A DNA stretch of 64,000 bases from Pholiota molesta (lineage: Eukaryota > Basidiomycota > Agaricomycetes > Agaricales > Strophariaceae). Positions 9,875-20,570 of this stretch are shown here, one piece after another (position 1 is the stretch's first letter; every line of letters starts with the position of its first letter). The stretch is from contig JACGCK010000023.1 of the NCBI GenBank assembly GCA_014925825.1, positions 1-64,000 of the forward strand, in the 5' to 3' direction. The position numbers and the translations under genes were made by a program. The notes beneath the pieces were generated by a model. The model was given only the letters and a program-made list of their open reading frames with translations. It did no database searches and was not told the origin of the DNA.

Positions 9875-11402
9875 ATGAGGTAAGTGCTGCTTGTCGCCGT
9901 TCGTCCCAGTGAGCTCATCGTTGTCATTCTTATAGTCACCGTAAGGTTCGTTGGATTTGCTGCGAAGTGGGTGGAGATTGTGGTATTGACTGGGGGTATT
10001 TTGGTCCTGTTAGTTCGAAGCTCCCCGCCATGGCTCTCTTGGTTTCCTCCCAAGAAAGCGTGCCGCCCGCCACCGCGGTAAGGTCAAGTCCTTCCCCAAG
10101 GTGCGTCTGCAAGCGATCATAGAGGCTCTACTACGATAATCAACAATACTTTGCAGGATGACCCCAAGAAGCCCGTGCACCTTACTGCCATGATGGGTTA
10201 CAAGGCTGGTATGACCCACGTCGTCCGTGATCTCGACCGTCCCGGATCCAGTGCGTTTTTTTTTTTCATTCCGAAAATGTCACATTTGGCCATCCTAAAT
10301 CACTTTCCATTTTCCAGAGATGCACAAGCGTGAGGTTGTTGAGGCCGTTACCGTCATCGAGACTCCCCCTATGATCGTTGTCGGTGTTGTTGGATACGTC
10401 GAGACTCCCCGTGGCCTGCGTACACTCACCACCGTCTGGGCTTCGCATCTGTCAGACGAAGTTAAGCGTCGCTTCTACAAGAACTGGTACCGTTCGAAGA
10501 AGAAGGCCTTCACCCGCTACGCCAAGAAGCACGCTGAGGATGGTGGCAAGTCTGTTGCCCGTGAGCTCGAGCGTATCCGCAAATACTGCACTGTCGTCCG
10601 TGTCCTCGCCCACACCCAAATCAGGAAGACCGGTCTTGCCCAGAAGAAGGCCCACCTCATGGAGATCCAGCTCAACGGTGGCTCGATCGCCGACAAGGTC
10701 ACTTTCGCCCAAGGCCTCTTCGAGAAGCCCATCGAGGTCTCCTCAGTGTTCGAGCAGGACGAGAACATTGATGTCATTGCTGTCACCAAGGGTCATGGAT
10801 TTGAGGGTGTTACTCACCGTTGGGGAACCAAGAAGCTGCCTCGCAAGACCCATAAAGGTCTCCGCAAGGTCGGTTGTATCGGAGCATGGCATCCTTCCAA
10901 GGTCATGTTCTCTGTTGCCCGTGCCGGTCAAAGTGCGTTGAATCCTTTTTCTCCGTTCTTTTGAACATGCTAATCACCTTGTTTTCAGACGGTTACCACC
11001 ACCGTACCGAACTCAACAAGAAGGTGTACCGCATCGGTGCCGGAGGAGATGAGGCCAGCGCTTCGACTGAGTCCGATATCACCAAGAAGCCCATCACACC
11101 CATGGGTGGCTTCCCTCACTACGGTATCGTCAAGAACGACTTCCTCATTCTGAAGGGATCTATCCCTGGAACCAAGAAGCGTGTCATCACCCTCCGTAAA
11201 TCGCTCATGGTCCACACCTCGCGTCGTGACTTGGAGAAGGTGCAGCTCAAGTTCATCGATACCTCCTCGAAGTTCGGAGTACGTTGTCTTCCTTTTTGTT
11301 ACTTGGGACTTGATGCTGATAAAATGCGAATTCTAGCACGGTTCGTTCCAAACCTTCGAAGAAAAGGCTGCGTTCCTGGGAACGCTCAAGGCCCGCGCTT
11401 GA
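9875..11402 (+). CDS. rpl3: 60S ribosomal protein L3 (uL3)
   Basis: Seven exons: 9875-9879, 9936-9945, 10014-10100, 10157-10250, 10318-10932, 10989-11278, 11337-11402. They give 388 residues, against 387 in yeast, with no frame problem. The first two exons hold only 5 and 10 coding bases (M-S, H-R-K) before [11 protein letters not shown]. Conserved L3 landmarks include [24 protein letters not shown], the tryptophan-finger region [13 protein letters not shown] and CIGAWHP, and the C-terminal GTLKARA. It is a core protein of the peptidyl-transferase region of the large subunit. A short pyrimidine-rich leader precedes the ATG, as expected for a highly expressed ribosomal protein gene. Confidence 0.97.
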
Positions 11403-11790
11403 TTGTTTCTTTGCTTGTTTACATAGTCGTCGCATTTTTGTTGTATCTCCCCGCATGCCCCCTCTACGCCATCATCCTTTTAGTATGAATACAGCATGCC
11501 TTATGATTAAGAAACACAATCTATGGATAATTAAGTGAAATGAGAGCGTTCAGTGAGATGGATTGGAGGAGGTTCAGCGTGAGAACACGTGCCGGACGCG
11601 CCGGGAGTGGTGTAAAAAGTTTGCTGGGATTGGTTTGCAACGAAGCCCCCAAGGTCGCTGCGCCCGTCTCGACCTGCGTCCTCAGACGTCCATCTCGACG
11701 CTGGTGTGCTGCAAACTGCGGTAGGTCCCCAGTCTATCTGCATTCCTCACCTATTGATAAAACTTAATAGGATGACTGCTTGTGTTTTTG
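11403..11790. other. Intergenic: uL3 3' flank and PPR promoter
   Basis: No gene was recognised. The ACTTAATAG just before 11771 could be an acceptor of a 5'-UTR intron of the downstream gene. Confidence 0.4.
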
Positions 11791-13862
11791 ATGCTGAGAG
11801 CGTCCTCGCTGGGCCTCAGTCTCCCGTCACCGACTATCTTTGCCATTCACCCATGTCGCAGGCTCTGCGGGGCCAGGCCAGGTGGGGTCTTGTTCGAAAT
11901 GGTCGCAATATGACGACTACAAAACCGACACCGTTCCCACCCGCACTCCCACCACAAACACGCACAAGAGGACACCGACGAAAAACTACGCGACGTGGCT
12001 GCGCTGTTATCTCCACCAGCCGAGGAGAGGGTGCTTGGAGCCAGTTTGTCTTTTGTATATTCGAAAGCTGTCGAGGAGAAGGACACGTCTGTGCCGCCAG
12101 CTGGAACGGCGCCTACGGACACGGAGGCACCCGATCCCGCTCTATTAGAAGCCGAACGCGAGGAGTTCATGACGCTGATACAAGAGGAACTCGAGATGGC
12201 AGATGTTCTTGCAGAAATTCCGCCTGTTGTAGCTTGGGCGCCGTCGTTCGGTGGGAAGTATCGGCCGACGGACACCATAAAGCCAGTCGAAATATCTCAA
12301 TCTCTATACGCTCCCCTCACACAACTCATCACCCACCTCAAAAATGCGCGGCAAGAGGAGGAAATACATTTAGCTGTAGAAGTCAGCGACGACAAAAATG
12401 CTGCAGCCGAACCATCACCTCCGGAACCACCACCTCCTCGCGATACTGCCGCACAAATCTGGAAAAACCTTCAGATTATTGGGAGGACCATGTCAACGGA
12501 CGACGCATGGACGGCCTACGTCTACCTCATCGACACCCTTTCCGAATATCCCCGCGTGCAAGAGCTCATCCCCCAAATCCCCTTCTCTCATCTCCACCGC
12601 TTCTGCCGCGTGCTCTCGCGCCACCGCCCCAAGACGCACCGGCAGTTCCTTCGCCTGCTCTCGGTATTGACCTACATCAAGCACTGCGGCGGCGAGCTCA
12701 AGCACTGGGAACTGAACGCGCTCATCGACCTCGCGGGCAGGGGTTGGCGCAAGACGCAGCCGGGGGTCGTCGCGAAGCAGATGGAGGTGCTCAATGACCT
12801 TCTGGCGGGGCGCATGCCGGGGGTCTCTGAGTATGCACCTGAGGGCCAGCAGATGCTCCAGGGCCCTGCGTTCAAGCCGGATGTGCATACCCTCACCAGT
12901 TTGATCACGGTGGCCGCCCGCGGGGGAGAGACCGCGACACTGCGAGAGCTCGCGGTGCTGATGAGCAATTGCCAGATTACCCCGAACCGGGTGACGTACG
13001 TCGCCATGCTTCGATATTATGTGCAGAAGCAGGACCTCGCTGGGCTGCGCGCGACGCTGCAGCGGATGCGGCAGCTGGATATCGACCTTGGGTTAGAGGG
13101 CCTGAACGCGTGCATTGACGCGTACAGCCGGTTTCAGAAGCTCGACGTCGTGCTCATAATATACCGTCTCCTCCGCCATAACGTCATTCCAGAAGAGTAC
13201 CGTGGCGAGAACGACGTTATTGAGGCCGCTGCCAAGCTAGGCGAGGAATTCATCTTCGTTGAGGAAGATATGCTACCAGACCAGATCACGTATGTGTCGG
13301 TCATCCAGGCCATGTCATATTATGGGCACTTCCGGGCAGCTATGCAGGTTTCATCGACATGCTCTCAATGACTCAGCAGGAATCACAAAGTCCTGCTGAG
13401 CAAGAATCCCTCTTGATGCAGAATTCCCTCTGGATATGGAACCTCGCCTGATTCTGATCTCTTTATCGATGCGGAACCTTCTCCTGTTACGTTCAACTCA
13501 TATGCAAGTGACTTTGAGCCGACGATAGCTGTATACCGCGCCATCTTCCTCGGGTTTGCTCGCCATGCCGTCCCACTTGCACAAGCCAAAGCTTCAAAAA
13601 GGACGATTGGACGCTCAACAACCTGCGCAAAATCTTCAGCCGTTTCCTTTTGCTACCGATCGACACACGCATCACGCAGGCACATCTATGGACGATCTTG
13701 GACGCCTTCGGGAAGACGAGCGACTGGAATTATGATGAACTACGGCAAGTATGGGTCTCTATTGACGAGCGATTTGGGATTCAATTGCATAAACCTCACG
13801 GAAACGCTGCACTGACAAGACTGAAGCGGACGCTGTTTCCTGAAGGCGACCAGACGGGATAG
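11791..13862 (+). CDS. Mitochondrial pentatricopeptide-repeat (PPR) protein, frameshifted near the 3' end
   Basis: The start at 11791 gives an Arg/Ser-rich, acid-free leader (MLRASSLGLSLP...) typical of a mitochondrial presequence. An intron of about 11882-11968 then joins it in phase to a long open exon from 11969. The body contains helical repeats of PPR style, for example PDVHTLTSLITVAARGG, TPNRVTYVAMLRYYV and PDQITYVSVIQAMSYYG, suggesting RNA binding in mitochondria. From 13340 onward conserved-looking sequence continues but jumps frame three times: near 13348 (TTT run), 13425 (CCC run) and 13598 (AAAAAGG), before ending LFPEGDQTG at TAG 13860-13862. As written, the frame stops at about 13371. 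The target RNA is unknown. The N-terminal intron is my weakest call here. Confidence 0.75.
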
Positions 13863-14024
13863 GATTAGAGGGTACCTTGCATGAATGACTCATTTACATT
13901 TGTCAAGTCCATCAATGGCAGGGGTATAATACATGCCTTCAACGACACCTACATACATATTTACAACTATATTACACATCTATATTTCATCTTTGAACCA
14001 TCTCAACTGTCCTGATAAAGCCGC

Positions 14025-14888
14025 CTATTTCTCATGCTCCTTGCGCCATTGGATGTATTCATCCCATGTGACACTGCATTGGCTGCTCTGGTATCTTTCC
14101 AGCTTGACGCTGCGGCGCAAATCCTCCGTAATGTGCCCGCGCCAGCCGGCCTTGTGGATCGCGCTGTCGACGGCCTCCACCTGGTCCCAGCCCTGTTCGG
14201 GGATGACGTCGGGCAGATAGCATGCGGTGAACTTCTGGCGAGAGGTCACCTTGGGAAGGTTGGGTGCGGAGGAGTATGGGGAGGGAGTCTCAGACGACGA
14301 AGTCTGAAGGAGTGAGGGATGTGGGAAAGTGATGTAGATACCATGTACACCGACGGTCCAGTCGAGATAGGACGATGCGTTCTCGAAGTCGGTGAGGAAG
14401 GATACACTGTAAAACAAGGATTAGAGTCAGTAATTCAGAACAAACTGGAGGAAATGTTAAGAGATCCTCAGCAGAAAGAGGAAATTGCACTTACGCGCAT
14501 TCCAGGCGCTCGAGCTCGCTCTTGTCTATCTTCCTAAAGCGTACATCGCGGAATGCGCTAACCAGAGCGTATTCCGCGAGGCCCTCATGTAGGGGCATGG
14601 GCGAGAAGTTGCCAATGCAACCCCGCAGTTGGTATTCGTCGCCTCTCTTTATGTTCCATGTTACGAACACTGGGCTAGATACGAAAACACACAGGTCAGA
14701 TGCTGCAAGGTGAACCAGATAACTGAGACAACGCACTATTTCTCATCGGCGAACTTGGGGGGTATAGGCTTCGCTTTAGTCAGACTGCAATAAAGAGTAT
14801 CGAATGCGTAAAAGCAGTGTTCGCGCGTGCAGGCGGCGTTCTTTACGTTCGCCTGGTCGTGTGCGGGCGCAGCGGGGATGAGCGACAT
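14025..14888 (-). CDS. AMMECR1-domain protein
   Basis: Three exons (14737-14888, 14495-14674, 14025-14406) give an unbroken 237-residue protein. It shows the AMMECR1 signature: PPKF, YPVFVTW, the invariant LRGCIG at residues 67-72, DVRF, the VSFLTDFENASSYLDWTVG block and YLPDVIPEQGWDQ. This family is conserved from archaea to humans; its biochemical role is not settled. A fungal-type insertion rich in Ser/Pro sits after VHGIYITF. I chose the ATG at 14888 because the only longer frame starts with GTG. Confidence 0.93.
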
Positions 14889-14981
14889 GGTCAATGGTAT
14901 GGTGTGCAATCCCGAGAGGTTCACTGCTGGCACGAGCACGTCGTGGATTGAGAAAGAGAGGAGATAACGGGGTCGGGGCCC

Positions 14982-14989
14982 TTATATAG
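14982..14989 (-). promoter_or_regulatory. TATA box of the AMMECR1 gene
   Basis: TATATAAG on the minus strand lies about 95 bases upstream of the ATG. Confidence 0.5.
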
Positions 14990-15694
14990 GCAGCTGGACT
15001 ATCGTAAGTCAGAATCAGTGGGAATGAGTACACCTAGCGAGTCACCCCCCATTTAGTACTACATTGATCACAGACCTTGAGTCAACAACAAGCAAGTCAG
15101 TGCAAATCTATAGCATGAACTCGATCGAAATCCCATGAGTCAAAAGTGGAGTGGCATACGAACATCTCTATCCTACAATACGGTTGCGGGCATGGACATC
15201 AGTACTAATAAGATCTGTAGATATTAAAATAGATAAACAGGCCTAAAAAGGTGAGCAGTGCGCTGGTGCGGGTGCGAGTGAAAGTTGGGTGATGGATGGG
15301 ATGAGTGATATCGCGGGGCATAATATCATGACATGAAGCAGAAATGGGACATGGTGATGGTAGTGCTTGAGTGAAAAACACAGGAAAAGAGACGGAATGG
15401 GACATGAAGCATGGGGTTGAGGAACGAGACAGATGTGGGGATGGTATCAGAAAGAAATGAGAATTGACCGAGGCAGGATGGATGAAGATGACGAGAGATA
15501 ACGAGATGGAAAAGAAACAGAGAAAAAGAAAACAAATAAATCAAGCGTAAATAAAAAGAAATCGAAGGCGCAGAATATGGATATTACACAAGGCGGTAGG
15601 GAGGGAGGAATGTGGAAAGTGCGGGCATGAATGGTTCGAGGAGAGATGGCAGGTAGATAGCGCAGTCGACCCGCGCGGCATTGCAGCGAGAGAG
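14990..15694. other. Intergenic, purine-rich on the plus strand
   Basis: It holds upstream sequence of the AMMECR1 gene and the 3' flank of the Rab gene. It is strongly G/A-biased on the plus strand (15340-15540), the mirror of a pyrimidine-rich 3' UTR. No gene was recognised. Confidence 0.4.
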
Positions 15695-17096
15695 TTAACA
15701 ACAGCTCCAACTGCCAGACCGTTGCGCTTTTTCAGGAGCGTCATCGTCGTGTTCGGGCCAGGGCGTATTTATGCTAGATAGGAAAATACTGTCACGCTTC
15801 TTCAGCTCATTCTCCTTCTCGATCACGTCCTTGCGGACAATGATAGCGGAGATGAGATGTTCGAAGAGATTTTGAATACCTGACGGATATCAGCGCTTTG
15901 ATAAGGGAACCGAAGACGAAGACGAATACCTATGTCGTCTTTGGCAGACACCTCAAAGAGCTCCATACCTTTGCTCAAGCCCCACTCGGTCGAATCCTCG
16001 TCGTCCTCTTCGGCTTCCTCGATGCTATTGCTGCTGTTATCATTGTGGTCGTTCCATGCGCCGTGACCGAAGTGGGAACCGAAACGGGACGATTGAGGTG
16101 TCCGAGTGCCTGTACTGTTGGTGGTGGTGGAGCGACTAAGCGAGCCGGTGGCACGAGGCCTGATTTGGGTTGTAGTGGTCTTGCTTCGCTGGAGGCCCGA
16201 AGACCGATTGGGAGGAAGGTCAAGGTAAGCGGGGCCTTCAGGTGATACGGGGGGTGTCGGAATAGATATAAATGGAGGGGAGCGGAGGCCGGGGAAAGAA
16301 GTAAAGCGGGGCCGAATATAGGACAAGGAGGATGGGGTTGGTGGGGGTGGAGGCGCAGGTGGCTTGGGCGGGGGGAACCAGTTGTGGAGGGAGAGGCGCG
16401 CGAGATCAGGGGTGACCTGGCGGTGTTTGGAGAGGTCCGCCTTAGAGCCAACGATGTAGATGATGAGTTCGGGCGGACAGTTCTTCTTGAGCTCTATAGC
16501 CGAAGCAGAGGGAGTTAGGGATCTGATTTGGGGCATATGAAAAAAAGAAAAGAAAATCAGACGTGCCTTCGAGCCAGCCGCGAATGTCCTCGAACGTGGA
16601 TGCGTTGGTGATGTCGTACAGCAGAAGAGCCGCGTTAGCACCTGTGCAAACAGAAAATCATGAGTCTTCCTGACGTGGCTCGCAGCACGCGAACGGGCGG
16701 GACCGACCTCGATAATACATAGGTGCCTATCGGAAGGTGCTGGTGATAAGTGGCATGGAATGAAGGCATATGAAAGGACCGGCGCACCATGCTTCTGAAG
16801 CGCTCCTGGCCAGCAGTGTCCCAGAGCTGGAGTCGAACCTTGAGACCGTTGACGTAGACCTTTTTCGTTACGAAGAAGGCGCCGCTGGTGGAGGTGGTGT
16901 TCTTGGGGTCGAACCTGTTCTGGGTATAGCGGTAGAGAAGACTGGTTTTTCCGACACCTAGATGATGGATTAGCATGGTCGAGAGGGACAACGGTGGGGA
17001 GGACGTGCCAGAGTTGCCCATGATGACAATCTTGGAGTCGATGCCCTGGTCGTAGCGGGAATGGGCGTAGGGGTCGTGGGGGGCATAGTCGTCCAT
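15695..17096 (-). CDS. Rab-family small GTPase with a 160-residue insert
   Basis: Six exons (17009-17096, 16788-16957, 16708-16726, 16567-16641, 15930-16493, 15695-15879) give 366 residues in consistent phase. GTPase motifs are in order: P-loop GNSGVGKT, the switch region with [20 protein letters not shown] (Asp137, in place of NKxD) and VSAKD (299-303). The C-terminus ends SWSCC, a Rab-type dicysteine prenylation site, so it is membrane-anchored and probably acts in vesicle traffic. Between SKAD and SAK there are about 160 extra residues rich in Pro, Ser and Thr, where normal Rabs have about 30. Two introns (16958-17008 and 16494-16566) require GC donors. Which Rab subfamily it belongs to is unclear. 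Confidence 0.9.
16494..16566 (-). other. GC-AG intron in the Rab gene
   Basis: The donor AAG|GCACGT and acceptor CTATAG join WLE to ELKKN in frame. The nearest GT, two bases in, breaks the frame. Confidence 0.7.
16958..17008 (-). other. GC-AG intron splitting the Rab P-loop
   Basis: The donor CTG|GCACGT and acceptor ATCTAG with CTAAT upstream as branch point rebuild GNSGVGKT. The intron is 51 bases with no stop in frame, so retention would insert 17 residues into the nucleotide-binding loop. Confidence 0.75.
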
Positions 17097-17281
17097 GGCC
17101 CTAGCCGCTGGGGCGTTGGGAGGAAGAAAGAAGGAAGATGGAAATAGCGGCGGCCCCTGACGAGCGGCGCGGGCTCCGTGCGACTTTCCGTTCTCATCAC
17201 GCCGATTCAGCTACAACATCCAAATATGTATATCAAAGCTTATTGCAATCATGCTACCCGAAACATGTACATAGCCGTCCT

Positions 17282-17994
17282 CTACTCCTGCGACACAACC
17301 GGGAACTCGAATACCACATCCTTTCCTGTCAGGCGGCGGTACACCGACGAGAACGAGTCCAGCTTGTACTCGAGCGAGGTCGCGTCTTTTGAGTCGAGCA
17401 AACTGCATCTCCATTAGTACATCCCTGCAGGTCTAATCCACAGCACTTACACTTTGAGCAACTTGGATCCGTCAACGGCGACACGGGTCCTCTTGCCAAC
17501 AATCTCCGTGGGGAAAACAAGGTCGTCCAAGATCTTCTCGTGGACGCTGGTGAGCGTGCGGCTGCGGGGGCGCTTCTGCTTGACGCGCGAGTTACGGGTG
17601 GGCTTGCGGAGGATGCGGCGTTGGGCAATGAAGACGACGTGGCGGTCAGAGAACTTCTTCTCGAGCTCGCGGGTCAGCCTAGATACGGAATAGATCGCCC
17701 ATTGTCAATTATCCATTGCAATATAATTCTCTAAATCTCCTATGCTCACCTTTGCTGGATCTTGTGGAACGCCTTCAATTGGGGGACGGGAACGAAGATA
17801 ACAAGCGCCTTCTTTCCGCCACGGACATCGACTTCACGGGCGGCGGAGATGGTGAGCACACGGAGCTCGTTTTTGAGTTCGGGTACGTTGTTTTCGAGAT
17901 CAATCAGGGCCTGGGCGACCGCGATTTCGGTTTCGTCGGCAGGGGTGCGGGGGGCATTGGCGGTGCGTTGAATCTTGGTGGTGACGGTGGACAT
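17282..17994 (-). CDS. rps7: 40S ribosomal protein S7 (eS7)
   Basis: Three exons (17750-17994, 17451-17678, 17282-17402) give 197 uninterrupted residues. It matches eukaryotic eS7 throughout: the [15 protein letters not shown] segment, [23 protein letters not shown], the [19 protein letters not shown] block, and the end [13 protein letters not shown]. It is a small-subunit protein located near the platform region. An in-frame ATG lies 16 codons upstream (MDVDQ...), but the sequence between looks like the 3' end of a 5'-UTR intron (TTGACCAG or CCGTAG acceptors), so I start at MSTVTTK. It is transcribed in the same direction as the Rab gene, which begins about 185 bp downstream of its stop. Confidence 0.96.
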
Positions 17995-19039
17995 CTTGAC
18001 GAGTAGTGCCCTACGGGAAGCCTGGTCAACATCCATAGTCCAATCGTGCCATCCATCCCAAATCCCTGCCCAATTCCTTCCTGCACTCTTCCAGCGTATG
18101 CGCTGCCATCCTAGATACACCCTGGACCACAAAAATGCAGAGATTCTACTCACCAGACCTTTTGACGACGGCGACGACGACGGGGAGAGACTTTCTTGAC
18201 ACCGAACACAAACTCGCCCACAACAACTGCAAACCACTCCGGCCGGCGCGGACGGCTTCGGTCCGACATCGGCCCGTCGGTGGCCAGATATGGAAGCCTG
18301 TGGTTCAGCGCTAAAGTGAGGCTTCGTCGTCACCATTCATCCCGTCTTGAAGCACTCGGCACTTTCAATGCCCGTTACAATTCTATTGTGGACCCCTCTG
18401 GTGACCGACTTCGGTACTCTTGCCTGGCGCCCGCTGCAGTCTCCGATTCTATTATTCTTAGCCAGCCACGACAACCTCGGACGCCGAGTGAAATCGCCGT
18501 TCGCAAATCAATAACCCCGAAAACACCATTCTTCGCTGTCATTCCAGGAAACCATACTCGAAGGGTCAATACTGCATACTGTGTGGCGTTCCTGAATGAA
18601 CCTCTTACACACTCTTGCCTGCATATGCTCGTTTAGTAGATCTTCGCGACTTGTTCCTCCACGCCAGGGGATAGCTGGGGATGCTCCGCGCGGCGCGCTT
18701 GGCCTGGGCTCCGAATCGCGTTATCTGTTCGCCATCATATGCGATGATGCATCGGTTCGGCCACATTTCGAACATATGGAAGGAGATGGAAGGCCAGAAT
18801 GGCTCTTGCATGAGCTATGTCTGCTCATTTCTCTCACCTTATCGTCATTTTTGAGTGCCGGCACGTCAGTTGATACAGACACTAACCCGATCCGAATGTT
18901 CATTTCCGACTGAAGGAGCTATATACAAGCCTTGCTAATTCATTCGTATATAGTTCACATGTTATTAAAAGATCCTTGTGATCATTAATATATGTTCACA
19001 GATGGTGGATAGGAAGTTGTAACATATCGTACATCCTGA
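17995..19039. other. Intergenic: eS7 promoter, leader intron and unassigned sequence
   Basis: The first about 200 bases hold the probable 5'-UTR intron of eS7 (donor-like GGTGAGTAGAATC on the minus strand near 18146-18158) and its T-rich start region. From about 18250 to 19039 I see only short unrelated frames. Confidence 0.4.
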
Positions 19040-20325
19040 TCAAGACTCCTCCCTAGTTTTTTTGAACTCTTCGATCCATTTCGTCTCTTCAGGACCCTTC
19101 GGCAGCACAACGAAGTAGATACAGCCGTCTCTGATCTGTAATCCATCCACCGGTTGACCTTCCTTAGCCTTTGCTTCCATGCACACTTCTCGCAATGTCT
19201 TTTTCTTTCCGATTTTGAGCAATCGCTTCCTATAAGTTGTTGCATACACCACGAGATTCCCAGCCGTGTATTCGCCCTTCTTATCCCATTCAGGTGGTGG
19301 AGCCTGCGGAGGAAACATAACCTCGATATGGGCGGCGAATGTAGTGTCTTCGATGAAGTCTGAAATGATATCGGACGTCGCGTATTGAGGATATAAAAAG
19401 AAAACGGGCAGAACCAGCGTCGACCCAGTAGGATCTTCGGCATAAAAGTGTGGCGCAACCGGGCTGACAGAGCCACCAGGTTATTGAAGATGATAAGATT
19501 GCGCTCCTGAAATTTCAATTAGCATTCAAATTAAACTCGGTGGAGAGTGTATTCAGAACTGTGCTCATACCCGGAGTGCCATTTTCAATGTGAGTTTAGC
19601 AGCCTCTTCTTTCTTTATCCGTTCTTGCTTCTCTCGTTCTCTTCTTTCGGCCTCCTCTTTCAATTTGAGCCCGCGTTGTTGGATCGCCTTCACACCACGT
19701 TATTTGGGTCATACGAAAGGCAACGTGCGCAACAATCCTCCGCCTCATCATATCGTCCAAGGTTGACAAGTGCTGTAGCGGATCGGTAGTATGCCTTTGA
19801 TGATTTAGGATTAATAGATAGTGCCTTTGAACAGTCTCTCAAAACCGAGCCGTAATTTTCTGGTGGCAATTTTGGAGATAAATATATTATATTGTCTTGC
19901 ACGCAACGGGAAACCACGACTCACGGAGTTCCAGATTACACGCAGCTCTATTACACAGCAGCGCTTCAAGATAGCTTATCCGTCGGTTTGCATCCACACC
20001 TGGGTATAGAAGCCGATGCTTCGCGATATCGCTTTCCCTTGAATACTCGTTTCCCTGTTCTTTAAAATTCTGCGCGATCTCTAAGAAGCCACGTTTACGA
20101 TTGCGTCAACCATGCCGTGCGATAAACGGATTGCAGATAAAGCGGTGTATCTCACCCACCATCCGGGGTTCCCTCGTATATCAGACTTTGCAAAGCGGCA
20201 TGTTGGGTCGGCGTCATCTTCTGGCAGCGATTTCATGAACAGAGGACGGAATCGAAGGAGGCGAGAACCTCCTCTTCTGTTGGCCGCTCCTTTGGAGCTG
20301 GCCCTACCGCTGGAGCTGTTGACAT
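19040..20325 (-). CDS. TPR co-chaperone Cns1/TTC4, heavily frameshifted
   Basis: The protein can be followed from MSTAPAVGPAPKERPTEEEVLASFDSV through the TPR region (LCNRAACNLEL, NYGSVLRDCSKALSINPKSSKAYYRSATAL, YDEAEDCCARCL), a charged KLKEEAERRERE helix, and the C-terminal wheel domain (GNLVVYATTYRKRLLK, FVVLPKGPEETKW). Cns1/TTC4 links Hsp90/Hsp70 clients and is essential in budding yeast. Apparent introns include about 19841-19905 and 19509-19572. As written, at least seven single-base gaps break the frame, for example near 20252, 20197, 20045, 20025, 19992, 19699 and 19450. All surrounding residues are conserved, so recent error or very recent loss is likelier than old decay. It is head-to-head with the L2HGDH gene. 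Confidence 0.82.
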
Positions 20326-20570
20326 ACGGCAAATCTTGTGAAATAAGTCGTGCGAGGGTTGGTGGAGAAGCAGAAAAGTCGGTGAGAGCGATGGATGACT
20401 GAGCCGGCGGTAGTCTAAAAATCTTGATTAGATAGCGGTACGCCGGCCCGATCAACGATCAGCGTGCCTGGTGTGTCCGTCGGCAATCCGAAGAGCTAGC
20501 CGATCCCTGCCCTCCCTCCTCCGGTCTCAGCACCATATATGTGCCTTTAATCCGTAGCAGCCCAAACTGC

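Noticed and set aside
10378..10941. Long alternative frames within the uL3 gene, both strands
   Set aside because: By-products of strong codon bias in uL3; the true frame matches uL3 end to end.
17009..17096. Reading the Rab first exon straight through into the next exon as one protein
   Set aside because: It is open, but it would split the P-loop by 17 residues; all Rabs need GxxxxGK[ST] contiguous, so an intron is the better call.
18196..18913. Two frames of 146 and 105 codons in the eS7 upstream region
   Set aside because: No homology recognised, no splice or promoter context, composition like random open frames.
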